Positions 15,925-24,111 of a DNA stretch of 42,627 nt are shown here, in pieces. The translations under genes and the position numbers were made by a program. Source of the stretch: Saprospiraceae bacterium (GTDB taxonomy: Bacteria > Bacteroidota > Bacteroidia > Chitinophagales > Saprospiraceae); the NCBI GenBank assembly GCA_019694295.1, contig JAIBCG010000024.1:1-42627 (forward strand). The letters run 5' to 3'. The notes beneath the pieces are model-generated. The model did not search any database and was not told the origin of the DNA. It saw nothing but the letters and a program-made list of their open reading frames with translations. Each line of letters starts with the position of its first letter. Position 1 is the stretch's first letter.

Positions 15925-16717
15925 GAATTTATTGCTGTTTTTAAGCTCAGTAGTGTTGTTTTTTACTGCCTGCTACCAGCCAAAGGAAGGTTGTCTTGAC
16001 ATCAATGCCACCAATTTTGATGCTACTGCCGATGAAGAATGTTGTTGTCAGTATCCTGTACTACAATTAAAGTTTAAGCATTTCGCATCCGGGAATGAAT
16101 TTTCAGCGTCTGATACAATATTAAATGATTTCGGTCAACAATTCCGAATTCCATCTTTTGCATTTTATTTTTCAGATTTTGAATTTACAGGCACATCGGG
16201 CAACAAAGTACAGGTTAGTGATACCATTCGCTTACCTGCACCGTTTGATTCAATTGTTTTGAAAAAGGATATTGCATTGGTAAGGGCTATTACTTCCAAT
16301 GCTTTACTTGGTCGGTTTATACAAGAGGAAAGCTTTACAAAGCTTTACTTCCAGGTGGGAGTTCCTTCTGCCGCAGACGGGGCAGTCCTTTCCAAAATTC
16401 CATCCACAAGCGAATTGTCGGCTCAACCGGATACTCTTTATGATGCAACTAAAGCTTATGTATCTGTAAAATATGTATTCTCAACCGGTATCGAACAGGG
16501 CAGCTCAGAAAGATTTATCCGTATCTTTCAGGATATTCCATTCAGCTTTAATATTGATTTGCCGCTCATAAGAGCCAACAATACTTGTGTGACAATTGTG
16601 ATAGATCATGCAGCCGTATTTCACAACGTAGATGTAAAGAATGACAATGACGAAACCATTAAAAATAAACTGGTGAACAATCTTCAGTCAGCAATTGTGT
16701 TAATTCCTTGCAATTGA
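15905..16717 (+). CDS. MbnP-like lipoprotein lacking tryptophan
   Basis: The 270-residue protein has a lipoprotein signal ending FFTAC (Cys23) and then a Cys-rich segment, CLDINATNFDATADEECCC (about 30-48), resembling the Asn/Asp loops of many Bacteroidota surface lipoproteins. The remaining chain has MbnP-like strands (LQLKFKHFASG, FRIPSFAFYFSDFEFTG, FTKLYFQVGVP). I find no tryptophan anywhere, so the Trp that MbnH enzymes oxidise is missing. The start may be 15905 or the ATG at 15914. It is followed by a canonical MbnP gene and a MbnH gene, which supports the family call. Confidence 0.7.
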   Translation: MKSMPNRNLLLFLSSVVLFFTACYQPKEGCLDINATNFDATADEECCCQYPVLQLKFKHFASGNEFSASDTILNDFGQQFRIPSFAFYFSDFEFTGTSGNKVQVSDTIRLPAPFDSIVLKKDIALVRAITSNALLGRFIQEESFTKLYFQVGVPSAADGAVLSKIPSTSELSAQPDTLYDATKAYVSVKYVFSTGIEQGSSERFIRIFQDIPFSFNIDLPLIRANNTCVTIVIDHAAVFHNVDVKNDNDETIKNKLVNNLQSAIVLIPCN

Positions 16718-16767
16718 ACAACTTTCAGTACTCTGTGATTGTTATCAAGATATAAACATTGTTACTA

Positions 16768-17532
16768 ATGCATAAAAAAATAATTCTCCTGCTCTTGTTT
16801 GTACAAGTTTCGCTATTTTATGGCTGTAAGGAAAATAATTCGCCTACACCAGATTGCAGCAAAAACCCGGTTACCATTCATGCAAAAGCATTTTACGGGC
16901 ATGAACCATTGGTTTTATTTAAGGATTTTGACTATCCTCAAGGCTATAAGTTGAAAATTACCAGAGCTGATTTTATGATTCACGGGCTTGAGCTCACAGG
17001 CAATACAAATACTCTGAGTTTCAAAGATTCCGTTTTTGTACTACAGTTTACAGATGATAATTATAACAGTGCCGCTAAGGGGCAGGCATTGACTTTTGGT
17101 GACTGTAAAGGTGATTTTAATGCGGTTCGTCTGGCGATAGGTGTTGATAAAGAAACTAACACCAAGAAACCATCCGATTTCCCATCAGGGCATCCATTGG
17201 CCAATGCATTTTATTATTGGGATGCCTGGAAGAGTTTTATTTTTATGAAAATTGAAGGTAAATACGATAAGGATGGTGACGGCAATTTTGAAGGAAATTT
17301 TGCTTATCACATTGGTACTGATTTGTACGCTCAATACACTTTGCCCGTTGTGCTCAAAGCCAGCCCAGATAAAGATAATAGCCTCGACCTCAATTTTGAC
17401 ATCAAAAGAATACTTACAAGCGATACCGAATTTATAGATATACCCACGCACCCCGCGAGTCACAACCCGGGCGATACAGCAGTGGCGAATATGCTTTATC
17501 AAAATTTGGCAAAGGCGGTTACAGTTAAATAA
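16768..17532 (+). CDS. MbnP-family copper-associated lipoprotein
   Basis: The product (254 residues from the ATG at 16768; a TTG at 16759 also opens the frame) has a lipobox ending FYGC (Cys20). The MbnP hallmarks follow: YKLKITRADFMIHGLEL, a VRLAIGVDKE segment, and HPLANAFYYWDAWKSFIFMK with two tryptophans three residues apart (Trp151, Trp154). In characterised MbnP a tryptophan is converted to kynurenine by its partner MbnH and the protein binds copper. The MbnH-type gene starts 2 bp after the stop here, so the pair is very likely functional. No methanobactin precursor gene is visible. Confidence 0.85.
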   Translation: MHKKIILLLLFVQVSLFYGCKENNSPTPDCSKNPVTIHAKAFYGHEPLVLFKDFDYPQGYKLKITRADFMIHGLELTGNTNTLSFKDSVFVLQFTDDNYNSAAKGQALTFGDCKGDFNAVRLAIGVDKETNTKKPSDFPSGHPLANAFYYWDAWKSFIFMKIEGKYDKDGDGNFEGNFAYHIGTDLYAQYTLPVVLKASPDKDNSLDLNFDIKRILTSDTEFIDIPTHPASHNPGDTAVANMLYQNLAKAVTVK

Positions 17533-17534
17533 TT

Positions 17535-18632
17535 ATGCGTAAACTTCTCATTGCAACACTTGTATTCCTTCTGATATGGGCTTGTAAAAAAGATATGGAT
17601 ATTACATGTGCCGATTGCGACCTTACGCATATCGATTACAACCCAAAGCCATACAAAATCATTAGACCGGCTGGTTTTGGAGAGATGCCGATACCAACCG
17701 ATAACCCACTTACAGAAGAAGGTATCAGGCTGGGGAGGTTCTTGTTCTACGACCCGGTGTTATCATCTGATTCTACCATTTCCTGTGGTTCTTGCCATAA
17801 GCAGGAATTTGGTTTTACAGACGGAAAAGCAGTCAGCCCCGGGGTGAATGGAACCTTAGGCACAAGAAGTTCAATGAGCCTCTTTAATGTAGGATATTAT
17901 GATACCGGCCTGTTTTGGGACGGGCGGAGTTCAACACTTGAAAAGCAAGCACTGGAGCCTGTGGAAAATCCGGTAGAAATGCATGAACACTGGCCGAATG
18001 TTGAAAAAAAACTCCAACGTTCGAAATTTTATCCTGAAATGTTTCGCAAGGCATTTGGGATCAAAGAGAAAAAGGAAATGACACGCGAACTCGCAGCTAA
18101 AGCATTGGCACAGTTCATGCGTACCATCTTGTCATACAATTCGCGTTTTGACGAAATTTTCTTGCGCCAGGAAGGCTTTCCTACTGAACAGGAATTGCGT
18201 GGTTATGATATGTTTTTCAATACCAGCCTTGACTTGCCGGATGCACAGTGTGGACATTGTCACAATGGATTTCTGCTTACCAACAACGGTTACTTCAATA
18301 ACGGACTCGATAGTGTGGCCAACCTCAAGGATTACAAAGACGGTGGTAGGGGAGTCATTACGGGGCAATATTTCGATTATGGAAAATTCAGGGCTCCTAC
18401 TTTAAGAAATATAGGATATACATCGCCTTTTATGCATGATGGACGGTTCAGTACGATAGAGCAAGTCATGAATCATTATGTTGACCATATAAAGAACGTC
18501 GTAAACCTGGATGCAAATCTTGCTATCCTCGATTTGACTCCCTCTCAGGTCCAAGATGTTCTAGAATTCCTAAAAATGCTGGATGACCCTAGTGCTATCT
18601 CCGACCCACAATATTCCAATCCTTTTAAGTAA
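17535..18632 (+). CDS. Di-haem cytochrome c peroxidase-family enzyme, MbnH-like
   Basis: The 365-residue protein has a lipoprotein-type signal (LIWAC, Cys17) and two c-type haem sites, CGSCH (84-88) and CGHCH (239-243). The family landmarks LGRFLFYDPVLSSD, GLFWDGRSSTLEKQA, NPVEMHEHW and FRAPTLRNIGYTSPFMHDGR are present. It belongs to the MauG/CCP superfamily. Immediate linkage to a MbnP gene points to the MbnH branch, which uses high-valent di-haem iron to oxidise a tryptophan on MbnP; a plain peroxidase is the alternative. It needs the cytochrome c maturation system and acts in the periplasm. Confidence 0.88.
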   Translation: MRKLLIATLVFLLIWACKKDMDITCADCDLTHIDYNPKPYKIIRPAGFGEMPIPTDNPLTEEGIRLGRFLFYDPVLSSDSTISCGSCHKQEFGFTDGKAVSPGVNGTLGTRSSMSLFNVGYYDTGLFWDGRSSTLEKQALEPVENPVEMHEHWPNVEKKLQRSKFYPEMFRKAFGIKEKKEMTRELAAKALAQFMRTILSYNSRFDEIFLRQEGFPTEQELRGYDMFFNTSLDLPDAQCGHCHNGFLLTNNGYFNNGLDSVANLKDYKDGGRGVITGQYFDYGKFRAPTLRNIGYTSPFMHDGRFSTIEQVMNHYVDHIKNVVNLDANLAILDLTPSQVQDVLEFLKMLDDPSAISDPQYSNPFK

Positions 18633-18683
18633 AAAAACCTCCGGTATTGTATGGCTGCTCAGCTTGCCTGGTCAAAGGTTTTT
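18633..18683 (+). terminator. Possible terminator after the MbnP/MbnH cassette
   Basis: AAAAACCT (18633-18640) pairs with AGGTTTTT (18676-18683) around a long 35-nt loop that can fold further. It begins directly at the stop codon. The long loop and absence of a separate T tract lower confidence. Confidence 0.4.
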
Positions 18684-18858
18684 GAAAAAAAAATTATTTC
18701 AACATAACATATTGATTATAAATGAGTTGAAATTTTTATTTTATTTTTTTTGAAAAAATTTTATGGAATTTTTGAAATCTAAGCGTCTGTATATTGTCTT
18801 TTCTATCGAAAGCAAAGAGTATAAAAAGCAATTATTAAAAGTTAAAAAGCATTAAAAA

Positions 18859-19194
18859 ATGAGTCAGATTAAAAACAACGTACAGTTAATTGGTTATGTG
18901 GGAAAAGATCCTGAAATGATCAGCTTCAATTCGGATAAGAAATTGGTAAAAATGTCCATAGCCACATCCGACAGTTATCAAAAAAACGGTGAATGGAAAA
19001 ATGAAACACAATGGCACAATGTTGTAGCTTGGGGTAGAACAGCAGATTACATCCACCAAAACGTAAAAAAAGGTAACGAAGTGGCACTCATGGGCAAACT
19101 CAACCACAGAAGTTACGAAAACAAGGAAGGTCAGACCCAATCCATTACCGAAATTGTGGTAAATGAGTTGGTGAAAATCTCCAAAAACACATAG
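18859..19194 (+). CDS. ssb: Single-stranded DNA-binding protein (short form)
   Basis: The 111-residue product is one OB-fold SSB domain (NNVQLIGYVGKDPEM, KLVKMSIATSDSY, TQWHNVVAWGRTADYI, KGNEVALMGKL). It stops right after the fold, at LVKISKNT, with no flexible linker and no acidic tail of the DDDIPF type that recruits repair and replication proteins. This suggests a dedicated or accessory SSB, though short SSBs are frequent in the phylum. A leader of more than 200 bp of AT-rich sequence precedes it, without a clear TAnnTTTG box. Confidence 0.93.
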   Translation: MSQIKNNVQLIGYVGKDPEMISFNSDKKLVKMSIATSDSYQKNGEWKNETQWHNVVAWGRTADYIHQNVKKGNEVALMGKLNHRSYENKEGQTQSITEIVVNELVKISKNT

Positions 19195-19209
19195 TAATAC
19201 AGAAAGCTT

Positions 19210-19240
19210 AATCCCCGGGAGTACTATGACACCGGGGATT
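19210..19240 (+). terminator. GC-rich hairpin after ssb
   Basis: AATCCCCGG (19210-19218) and CCGGGGATT (19232-19240) form a perfect 9-bp stem with a 13-nt loop, 15 bp after the ssb stop. No T run follows, so it may be a transcript-end stabiliser rather than a true intrinsic terminator. Confidence 0.5.
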
Positions 19241-19363
19241 ATCCCCACACTTTGTACATACGTGTGCTCACTACAGCATTAAGTTCTACTTACCCACGTT
19301 CTCTCAAGAAAAAGGTACTTAAGAACCCATCCGGATACGAACCCGACGAGTTGAAAATAAATC

Positions 19364-19524
19364 AACCCAGATATTGCATTAGGAATTTAAACGAAAATTA
19401 ATTCGTACAAAGAATCCATGAAAAAGAGATAAAAAATGCAAAGAGAACTATGGTTTTTGAGCTTTTGAAATGGATTTGAAATAATACTTATTTGCAGTAA
19501 AGAGCCTTATGCGTTAGCTGGGTT
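19364..19524. mobile_element. MITE-like element, copy 2
   Basis: This 161-bp non-coding block starts AACCCAGATATTGCATTAGG and ends with the imperfect inverse CCTTATGCGTTAGCTGGGTT, giving terminal inverted repeats of about 20 bp. The right half is nearly identical to copy 1 at 7361-7517. The left interior is diverged, so the copies did not arise by recent duplication. It lies between the ssb hairpin and the LysE gene; no coding potential was seen. Confidence 0.75.
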
Positions 19525-19596
19525 ATATCTCTATCAAGCTTTAGGTTCAAGTGAGGTAGTAAAATGAAAACTGTTTTTTGTAACTTTGGAAGAAAA

Positions 19597-20223
19597 ATGC
19601 TTGAAGCCGGATTGCAAGGCTTGATACTCGGTCTGATATTAAGCATACCTGTATCGCCGATTTTTTTTCTTCTCGTAAGCACAAGTATTGAAAAAGGATT
19701 TCATAATGCATTGGTGTTCAAAGCAGGAATTATTACGAGTGATGTAATGTGTATAGTGCTTATTTATTTTGGGTTAGCGGATTATTTATCCGAACCCGGT
19801 TTTCAGATTCCGGTTTATATGATTGGTGGCATATTTTTATTCTTTTTTGGTCTGATAACCTTATTCAGAAAAAAAAAGGAAGTGCAGATTCAAAGTAGTT
19901 TTGTACCAGCAGAAGTTACGACTAATTTCTTTAAAGGATTTTTCCTGAACATCAGTAATCCGGCAGTACCTATTTTCTGGTTAGGGGCAGTGAGTATTGC
20001 GCTTGTGCAGTTTAAGTCTGTAGAGTATGCGGTTGGTTTATATTTTGTGATTCTAATTGCTACCGTATTGTTCTTTGACATCATTAAAGCCTGGCTTTCT
20101 GATTATATCCGAAAGTGGCTTACAGCTGAAAAAATTTCGCTTATCAGTAAGTTTAGTGCAGTTGCAATGAGCGTTTTCGGAATTTACCTAACAGTAAAAG
20201 GGGTTATGCTTTATAAAGCTTAA
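19597..20223 (+). CDS. LysE family translocator
   Basis: The product (208 residues from the ATG at 19597) has about six membrane helices and the LysE/RhtB pattern: an N-terminal GLQGLILGLILSIPVSPIFF, a GFHNALVFKAGIITSDV segment and FFKGFFLNISNPAVPIFWLG in the middle. The family exports amino acids or other small molecules; the substrate is unknown. An in-frame ATG at 19564 adds 11 residues. I prefer 19597 because it begins directly at the first helix and a TAACTTTG box (19581-19588) falls between the two starts, although no -33 element supports that box. Confidence 0.82.
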   Translation: MLEAGLQGLILGLILSIPVSPIFFLLVSTSIEKGFHNALVFKAGIITSDVMCIVLIYFGLADYLSEPGFQIPVYMIGGIFLFFFGLITLFRKKKEVQIQSSFVPAEVTTNFFKGFFLNISNPAVPIFWLGAVSIALVQFKSVEYAVGLYFVILIATVLFFDIIKAWLSDYIRKWLTAEKISLISKFSAVAMSVFGIYLTVKGVMLYKA

Positions 20224-20270
20224 ATTAGAGAAGTATTCGGTATATCCTACAAAAACGGGGTACCTTCACA

Positions 20271-21263
20271 TCAGATAATTCTGTGTTTTTGATTTGCAGA
20301 GATGTTGGCTACTGTCCATTCAATTTTGTTAATAAATGGATGTTTTCGCATCTTGCAGTCTGTTTTTGTGCAAATATTGCATGAAAAATCCAGACAACCA
20401 TCCGTATGTACAAACAGTTCCACACTTTCACCAAAATGGGTTTTAACGAGTTTTTCAAGCGATTCCACTTCTTTATGTGCCTGATGTACATTCAGATACC
20501 AAGGCACAGTCAGGTGACAATCCAGGTGCAGAACGCCACCGTATTTAATAATTCTAAGGTTGTGTAGATCAATCCAATTTTCTCTCCGCTCACTGTTAAG
20601 TTTTTCGACTACCTGCGCTAACAAATTTTCATCAGCTTCATCCATCATACCTGCTACTGAAGTCCGAAGTATTTTGTAACCCGTCATAATAATAAACAAA
20701 CTAAATAACATAGCCACCACACTATCAAGCCAGGGAATTTTTGTAAAATACAGCAATATCAAACCAACTATAATGCCAACGGTCGTGTATGTATCAGCCT
20801 GAAGGTGTTTTCCACTAGCTATAAGAGCAAGCGAATTATTCTTTTTACCTTTGTTGACAGCATACGAACCTACCAGCCAATTTATTAATGCGGTTGATGC
20901 TACTAGAAGAATACCTGTATCAAGCTGCCCAATTTCATGTGGTTCCCTTAAGTTGATAATTGCTTCGTATATGATGAAAAGACTGGCAGCACATATAAGT
21001 GTGCCTTCGATGGCAGCTGATATAAACTCTACCTTTCCATGTCCATAAGGGTGGTTTGCATCTTTGGGTAATGCGGACAAATGAAGACTATATAAGCCGA
21101 TAAAACCCGAAATAACATTGATGGTACTTTCTAATGCATCGGTCAGTATGGCAACAGAATCAGTAAGATACCAAGCGACTAACTTTATAATAAATAAGGA
21201 AACTCCTGTAATGGCAATGATCTTTTGCATTTCGATGTTTTGCCTTGAAGTGCCTGATTTCAT
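20271..21263 (-). CDS. Cation diffusion facilitator transporter
   Basis: The 330-residue protein has six membrane helices followed by a cytoplasmic domain. Helix 2 carries the metal-site aspartate in SVAILTDALES, a conserved HPYGHGKVEF loop follows, and helix 5 carries HLQADTYTTVG (His-x3-Asp). The C-terminal domain ends with a CX4CX2CX4C cluster (CLDFSCNICTKTDC), which is a plausible extra metal site. It should export zinc, iron, manganese or cobalt with proton antiport. Metal preference cannot be told, since the helix 2 site deviates from classical DxxxD. It is convergent with LysE and downstream of the MCE genes. Confidence 0.9.
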   Translation of the reverse strand: MKSGTSRQNIEMQKIIAITGVSLFIIKLVAWYLTDSVAILTDALESTINVISGFIGLYSLHLSALPKDANHPYGHGKVEFISAAIEGTLICAASLFIIYEAIINLREPHEIGQLDTGILLVASTALINWLVGSYAVNKGKKNNSLALIASGKHLQADTYTTVGIIVGLILLYFTKIPWLDSVVAMLFSLFIIMTGYKILRTSVAGMMDEADENLLAQVVEKLNSERRENWIDLHNLRIIKYGGVLHLDCHLTVPWYLNVHQAHKEVESLEKLVKTHFGESVELFVHTDGCLDFSCNICTKTDCKMRKHPFINKIEWTVANISANQKHRII

Positions 21264-21353
21264 TTTTTTTATTTTAGAGGCGGTACAGGTATTTTTACGG
21301 AAAATAATAAGAATGTTTAGATTTTTTTTTGGTTTTTGCAGCTGAACTGATCA

Positions 21354-22355
21354 TTAATTTTTTGCTGCTGCTTGTTCTGCCTTACGTTTGGCCTTTTCTT
21401 GTTTTTTGAAATAACCCCTGAAGAATATATTATGCTTCAATGCTTCTAAATTCTGATTCAGCGAGTTGGTTGCATTTTCAATGTTGGCGAGGCTGTTGGC
21501 CAGATTGGTGGTCATTGTTTCGTTCCTGAGTAATCCATTGACTATTCCTTTGCCGTTTCTTACATCATTGTCTATGGATGAAATGAATGTATGGAGATCA
21601 TCCGCTATCTGATTGGTGTTTTTTACCGTTTTATTAGCCAGAGCAATAGTTTTGTTTAATTGTAGCGCCATGGAAGAGTCCCTTAGTAAAATTCCGAGAT
21701 TGCCTTTGCCATTACTTACGCTTGCTACCATTCCGTTCAGTTCGGTTGCTGATATCTGAACAGATTGAGTAGCAGCAACTACGTTTTCAACCGACTTACG
21801 AATATTGGCGGGTATATTTTCATCTTTAAGCAAATTCCAGATGGCTGTACTATTGTTGATTCTATTTATCGTTATTTGGAGTTCGCCGGCTATTGTCCGA
21901 ATGTCATTGGTAGTCTCTCCGAGTATCTCTATCATTTTATCAAGATTTACAGTAGCTTTTGATTTGAGAAGGTCACCGTCCTTTACAAATGTACCTTTAC
22001 CTGAAGATGGGTTAATGTTCAGGACTTTGTTGCCCATCAGCCCTTCACCTCCGATAGTAACCATATCATCTATACGGATAAATTTTGCCATATCCTTCTT
22101 TACGGTGAACGAGATTTCGATAACTGTATCACTCAATAGCTTGATATCATTAACAGTACCAATCTGTATCCCCGAATAACGGACATTATTCCCCCTTGTA
22201 AGTCCGTAAATGTTTTTAAAATTTGCTCTCAGCGAATAATATGAACCAAAAAAACTTCTGTTTTTCCCTATTATGAACAGTGTCATCACAAGGAACAGCA
22301 ACCCTGCCAGTACAAAAATTCCCAACTTAGTATTATTAATAGCTGATCTGGACAT
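21354..22355 (-). CDS. MCE domain protein (MlaD-like)
   Basis: The 333-residue protein has one N-terminal membrane helix (about 12-30) and an MCE domain (about 35-115, FKNIYGLTRGNNVRYSGIQI, GEGLMGNKVLNINP). A long helical, coiled-coil-like region and a Lys/Ala-rich end follow. MCE proteins form periplasmic hexamers that carry lipids between membranes. It is the last gene of the mlaE-mlaF-mlaD order; 69 bp separate it from mlaF. No MlaB or MlaC homologue is adjacent. Confidence 0.9.
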   Translation of the reverse strand: MSRSAINNTKLGIFVLAGLLFLVMTLFIIGKNRSFFGSYYSLRANFKNIYGLTRGNNVRYSGIQIGTVNDIKLLSDTVIEISFTVKKDMAKFIRIDDMVTIGGEGLMGNKVLNINPSSGKGTFVKDGDLLKSKATVNLDKMIEILGETTNDIRTIAGELQITINRINNSTAIWNLLKDENIPANIRKSVENVVAATQSVQISATELNGMVASVSNGKGNLGILLRDSSMALQLNKTIALANKTVKNTNQIADDLHTFISSIDNDVRNGKGIVNGLLRNETMTTNLANSLANIENATNSLNQNLEALKHNIFFRGYFKKQEKAKRKAEQAAAKN

Positions 22356-22424
22356 ATTAATTGTTTCCCTTTATTTTTTTTAATACACGCATTTAATTAA
22401 TAAAGCAATATAAAGCAAATTGTT

Positions 22425-23186
22425 TTATTCTTCAAAAAATTCCCTGATTCTTGGATCTTTCGTTTGTTTTAGTTGGTCAAATGTATCCAATGCATAGCAA
22501 GTGCCGTCTATCAACATTACCACTTTATCGGATGTTATTCGAACGCAGTTAAGATCATGACTGATGATGATAGATGATGTTTTGTATTTTTCCTGCAATT
22601 CTACAATTAGTCTACTTATTTCACGTGAAGTAATGGGGTCGAGCCCGGTTGTAGGTTCATCATAGAGCATGATTTTTGGCTTCAGTACGAGTGTGCGGGC
22701 TAATGCAATTCGCTTGCGCATCCCACCTGACAGTTCCGATGGCATCATCTCTGCTGTATGAGCCAGCCCTACATTCTGAAGTGTCTCATGTACAAGTAAA
22801 TCTTCATGATCTTTATCCATTTCAATCCAATGCCTCCTGAGTGGAAAGAGTATATTTTGTCTGACTGTCATAGAATCGTACAACGCATTGCTTTGGAAAA
22901 GGAAACCGATCTTTGATCTGATAATATCGAGTTCTTCCAGGCCAAGGGATGGGATATTCTTGTCACCAAATGCCCATATTTCACCTTTTTCGGGCATTAG
23001 TAAACCTATAATACATTTTATAAGAACGGATTTCCCTGAACCCGATTTGCCCAAAACAGCTATGTTTTCACCTTCATGGAGTGTAAGATTGAAATTTTTC
23101 AAAACAGTATTTGAGCCAAAACTCTTATTCAGATTTTTGATTTCTAGTATTACTTTCGACTTGGTAATGCCTGTTTCCAATTTCAA
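22425..23186 (-). CDS. MCE lipid-transport ABC ATPase (MlaF-like)
   Basis: The product (253 residues) is an ABC ATPase with Walker A GKSGSGKS, signature LSGGMRKR, Walker B IMLYDEP, and a switch His in IIISHDL. The order Permease-ATPase-MCE marks it as the MlaF-type subunit energising retrograde or anterograde phospholipid transport. No ATG exists before the P-loop region; the only usual start codon is TTG at 23186, 6 bp after the permease stop, and an in-frame stop lies just upstream. Confidence 0.92.
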   Translation of the reverse strand: MKLETGITKSKVILEIKNLNKSFGSNTVLKNFNLTLHEGENIAVLGKSGSGKSVLIKCIIGLLMPEKGEIWAFGDKNIPSLGLEELDIIRSKIGFLFQSNALYDSMTVRQNILFPLRRHWIEMDKDHEDLLVHETLQNVGLAHTAEMMPSELSGGMRKRIALARTLVLKPKIMLYDEPTTGLDPITSREISRLIVELQEKYKTSSIIISHDLNCVRITSDKVVMLIDGTCYALDTFDQLKQTKDPRIREFFEE

Positions 23187-23192
23187 CTGAAT

Positions 23193-23966
23193 TTATGTAA
23201 AATTGAATAAGTCAGTAACTTGTACTGCAATTAGGTCAATGATAAATACAGCAAGCGCACTCAAAACCACTGCCGAATTGGCTGATTTGCCTACACCTTC
23301 GGTACCTTTGGTCGAATTGAACCCTTTAAAACAACCAATAATACCTACTGCGTATCCAAATACAAATGTTTTGAAGAATGCGGGTAAAACATCACCGAAT
23401 GACATTGCCTCAAATACCTGTTTGAAGAATAGGGCAAAACTTGTACTTCCATGTATATTTATACCAATAAAGGAACCATATAAACCGATAAGATCGGCTA
23501 ATAATACCAGCACAGGTAACATTAAGGTACATGCCAATACTCTGGTCACTACCAGAAATTTGTAAGGATTAGTACCCGAAACTTCCATTGCATCAATCTG
23601 TTCAGTCACTTTCATGCTACCCAGTTCGGCTCCAATACTCGAACCAATTTTGCCTGAAAAAATCAAGGCGGTTATTACAGGACCAATCTCGCGGAAAATG
23701 GATAAGGAAACCATAGCCGGAATCTTTGCTTCGACACCGTATTGAAGCATTATCGGTCGTACTTGCAGGGTTAGTACCAAACCCATGATAAACCCGGTTA
23801 GTCCTACCAAACCCAACGATAAATATCCGATAGTATAACATTGACGCAGAAATTCTTTGCCTTCAAATCGCGGTCTGAACAACTGTACAAAAAAATTGCC
23901 TGCAAATTGGCTGAGCTTGCCAGTTTCTTCAACGATCTCTCCCCATCTGTTTGGTAACTGTATCAA
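23193..23966 (-). CDS. MCE lipid-transport ABC permease (MlaE-like)
   Basis: The 257-residue protein matches the MlaE/YrbE permease family: QCYTIGYLSLGLVGLTGFIM, REIGPVITALIFSGKIGSSI, AELGSMKVTEQIDAMEVSG and GCFKGFNSTKGTEGVGKSA. It has five or six membrane helices. The gene must start with TTG at 23966, because an in-frame TAA lies 6 bp upstream and the next Met is well inside helix 2. It leads the three-gene lipid-transport unit. Confidence 0.92.
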   Translation of the reverse strand: MIQLPNRWGEIVEETGKLSQFAGNFFVQLFRPRFEGKEFLRQCYTIGYLSLGLVGLTGFIMGLVLTLQVRPIMLQYGVEAKIPAMVSLSIFREIGPVITALIFSGKIGSSIGAELGSMKVTEQIDAMEVSGTNPYKFLVVTRVLACTLMLPVLVLLADLIGLYGSFIGINIHGSTSFALFFKQVFEAMSFGDVLPAFFKTFVFGYAVGIIGCFKGFNSTKGTEGVGKSANSAVVLSALAVFIIDLIAVQVTDLFNFT

Positions 23967-24072
23967 ACCTTATATTTTGTAACGTATAAAGTTACTCACA
24001 AATCACGTACTATCCAAGGATTGAACCTAATTAAAAAAAACTACTTGAAGGCGGATAATAATCGGCAACCAA

Positions 24073-24105
24073 TTTGTGTGTGAACCGGCACCTCTCAGAC
24101 ACAAA
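24073..24105. other. Hairpin-forming sequence between DUF4783 gene and mlaE
   Basis: TTTGTGT-G-TGA and TCA-G-ACACAAA flank an 11-nt GC-rich loop, giving 7 + 3 paired bases around one G:G mismatch. It lies 6 bp after the DUF4783 stop. No T run follows on the minus strand, so it is not a standard terminator. The surrounding 24040-24110 is more GC-rich than other spacers. Confidence 0.4.
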
Positions 24106-24111
24106 ACATGC

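Noticed and set aside
24000..24020. Sequence resembling a tRNA T-arm (tccaaggattgaacct)
   Set aside because: No acceptor stem, anticodon arm or D-arm can be built around it on either strand.
24040..24110. Possible group II intron or other retroelement tail
   Set aside because: Only a vague resemblance to intron-end sequence; no reverse transcriptase or domain V was found, so it is kept only as a hairpin.
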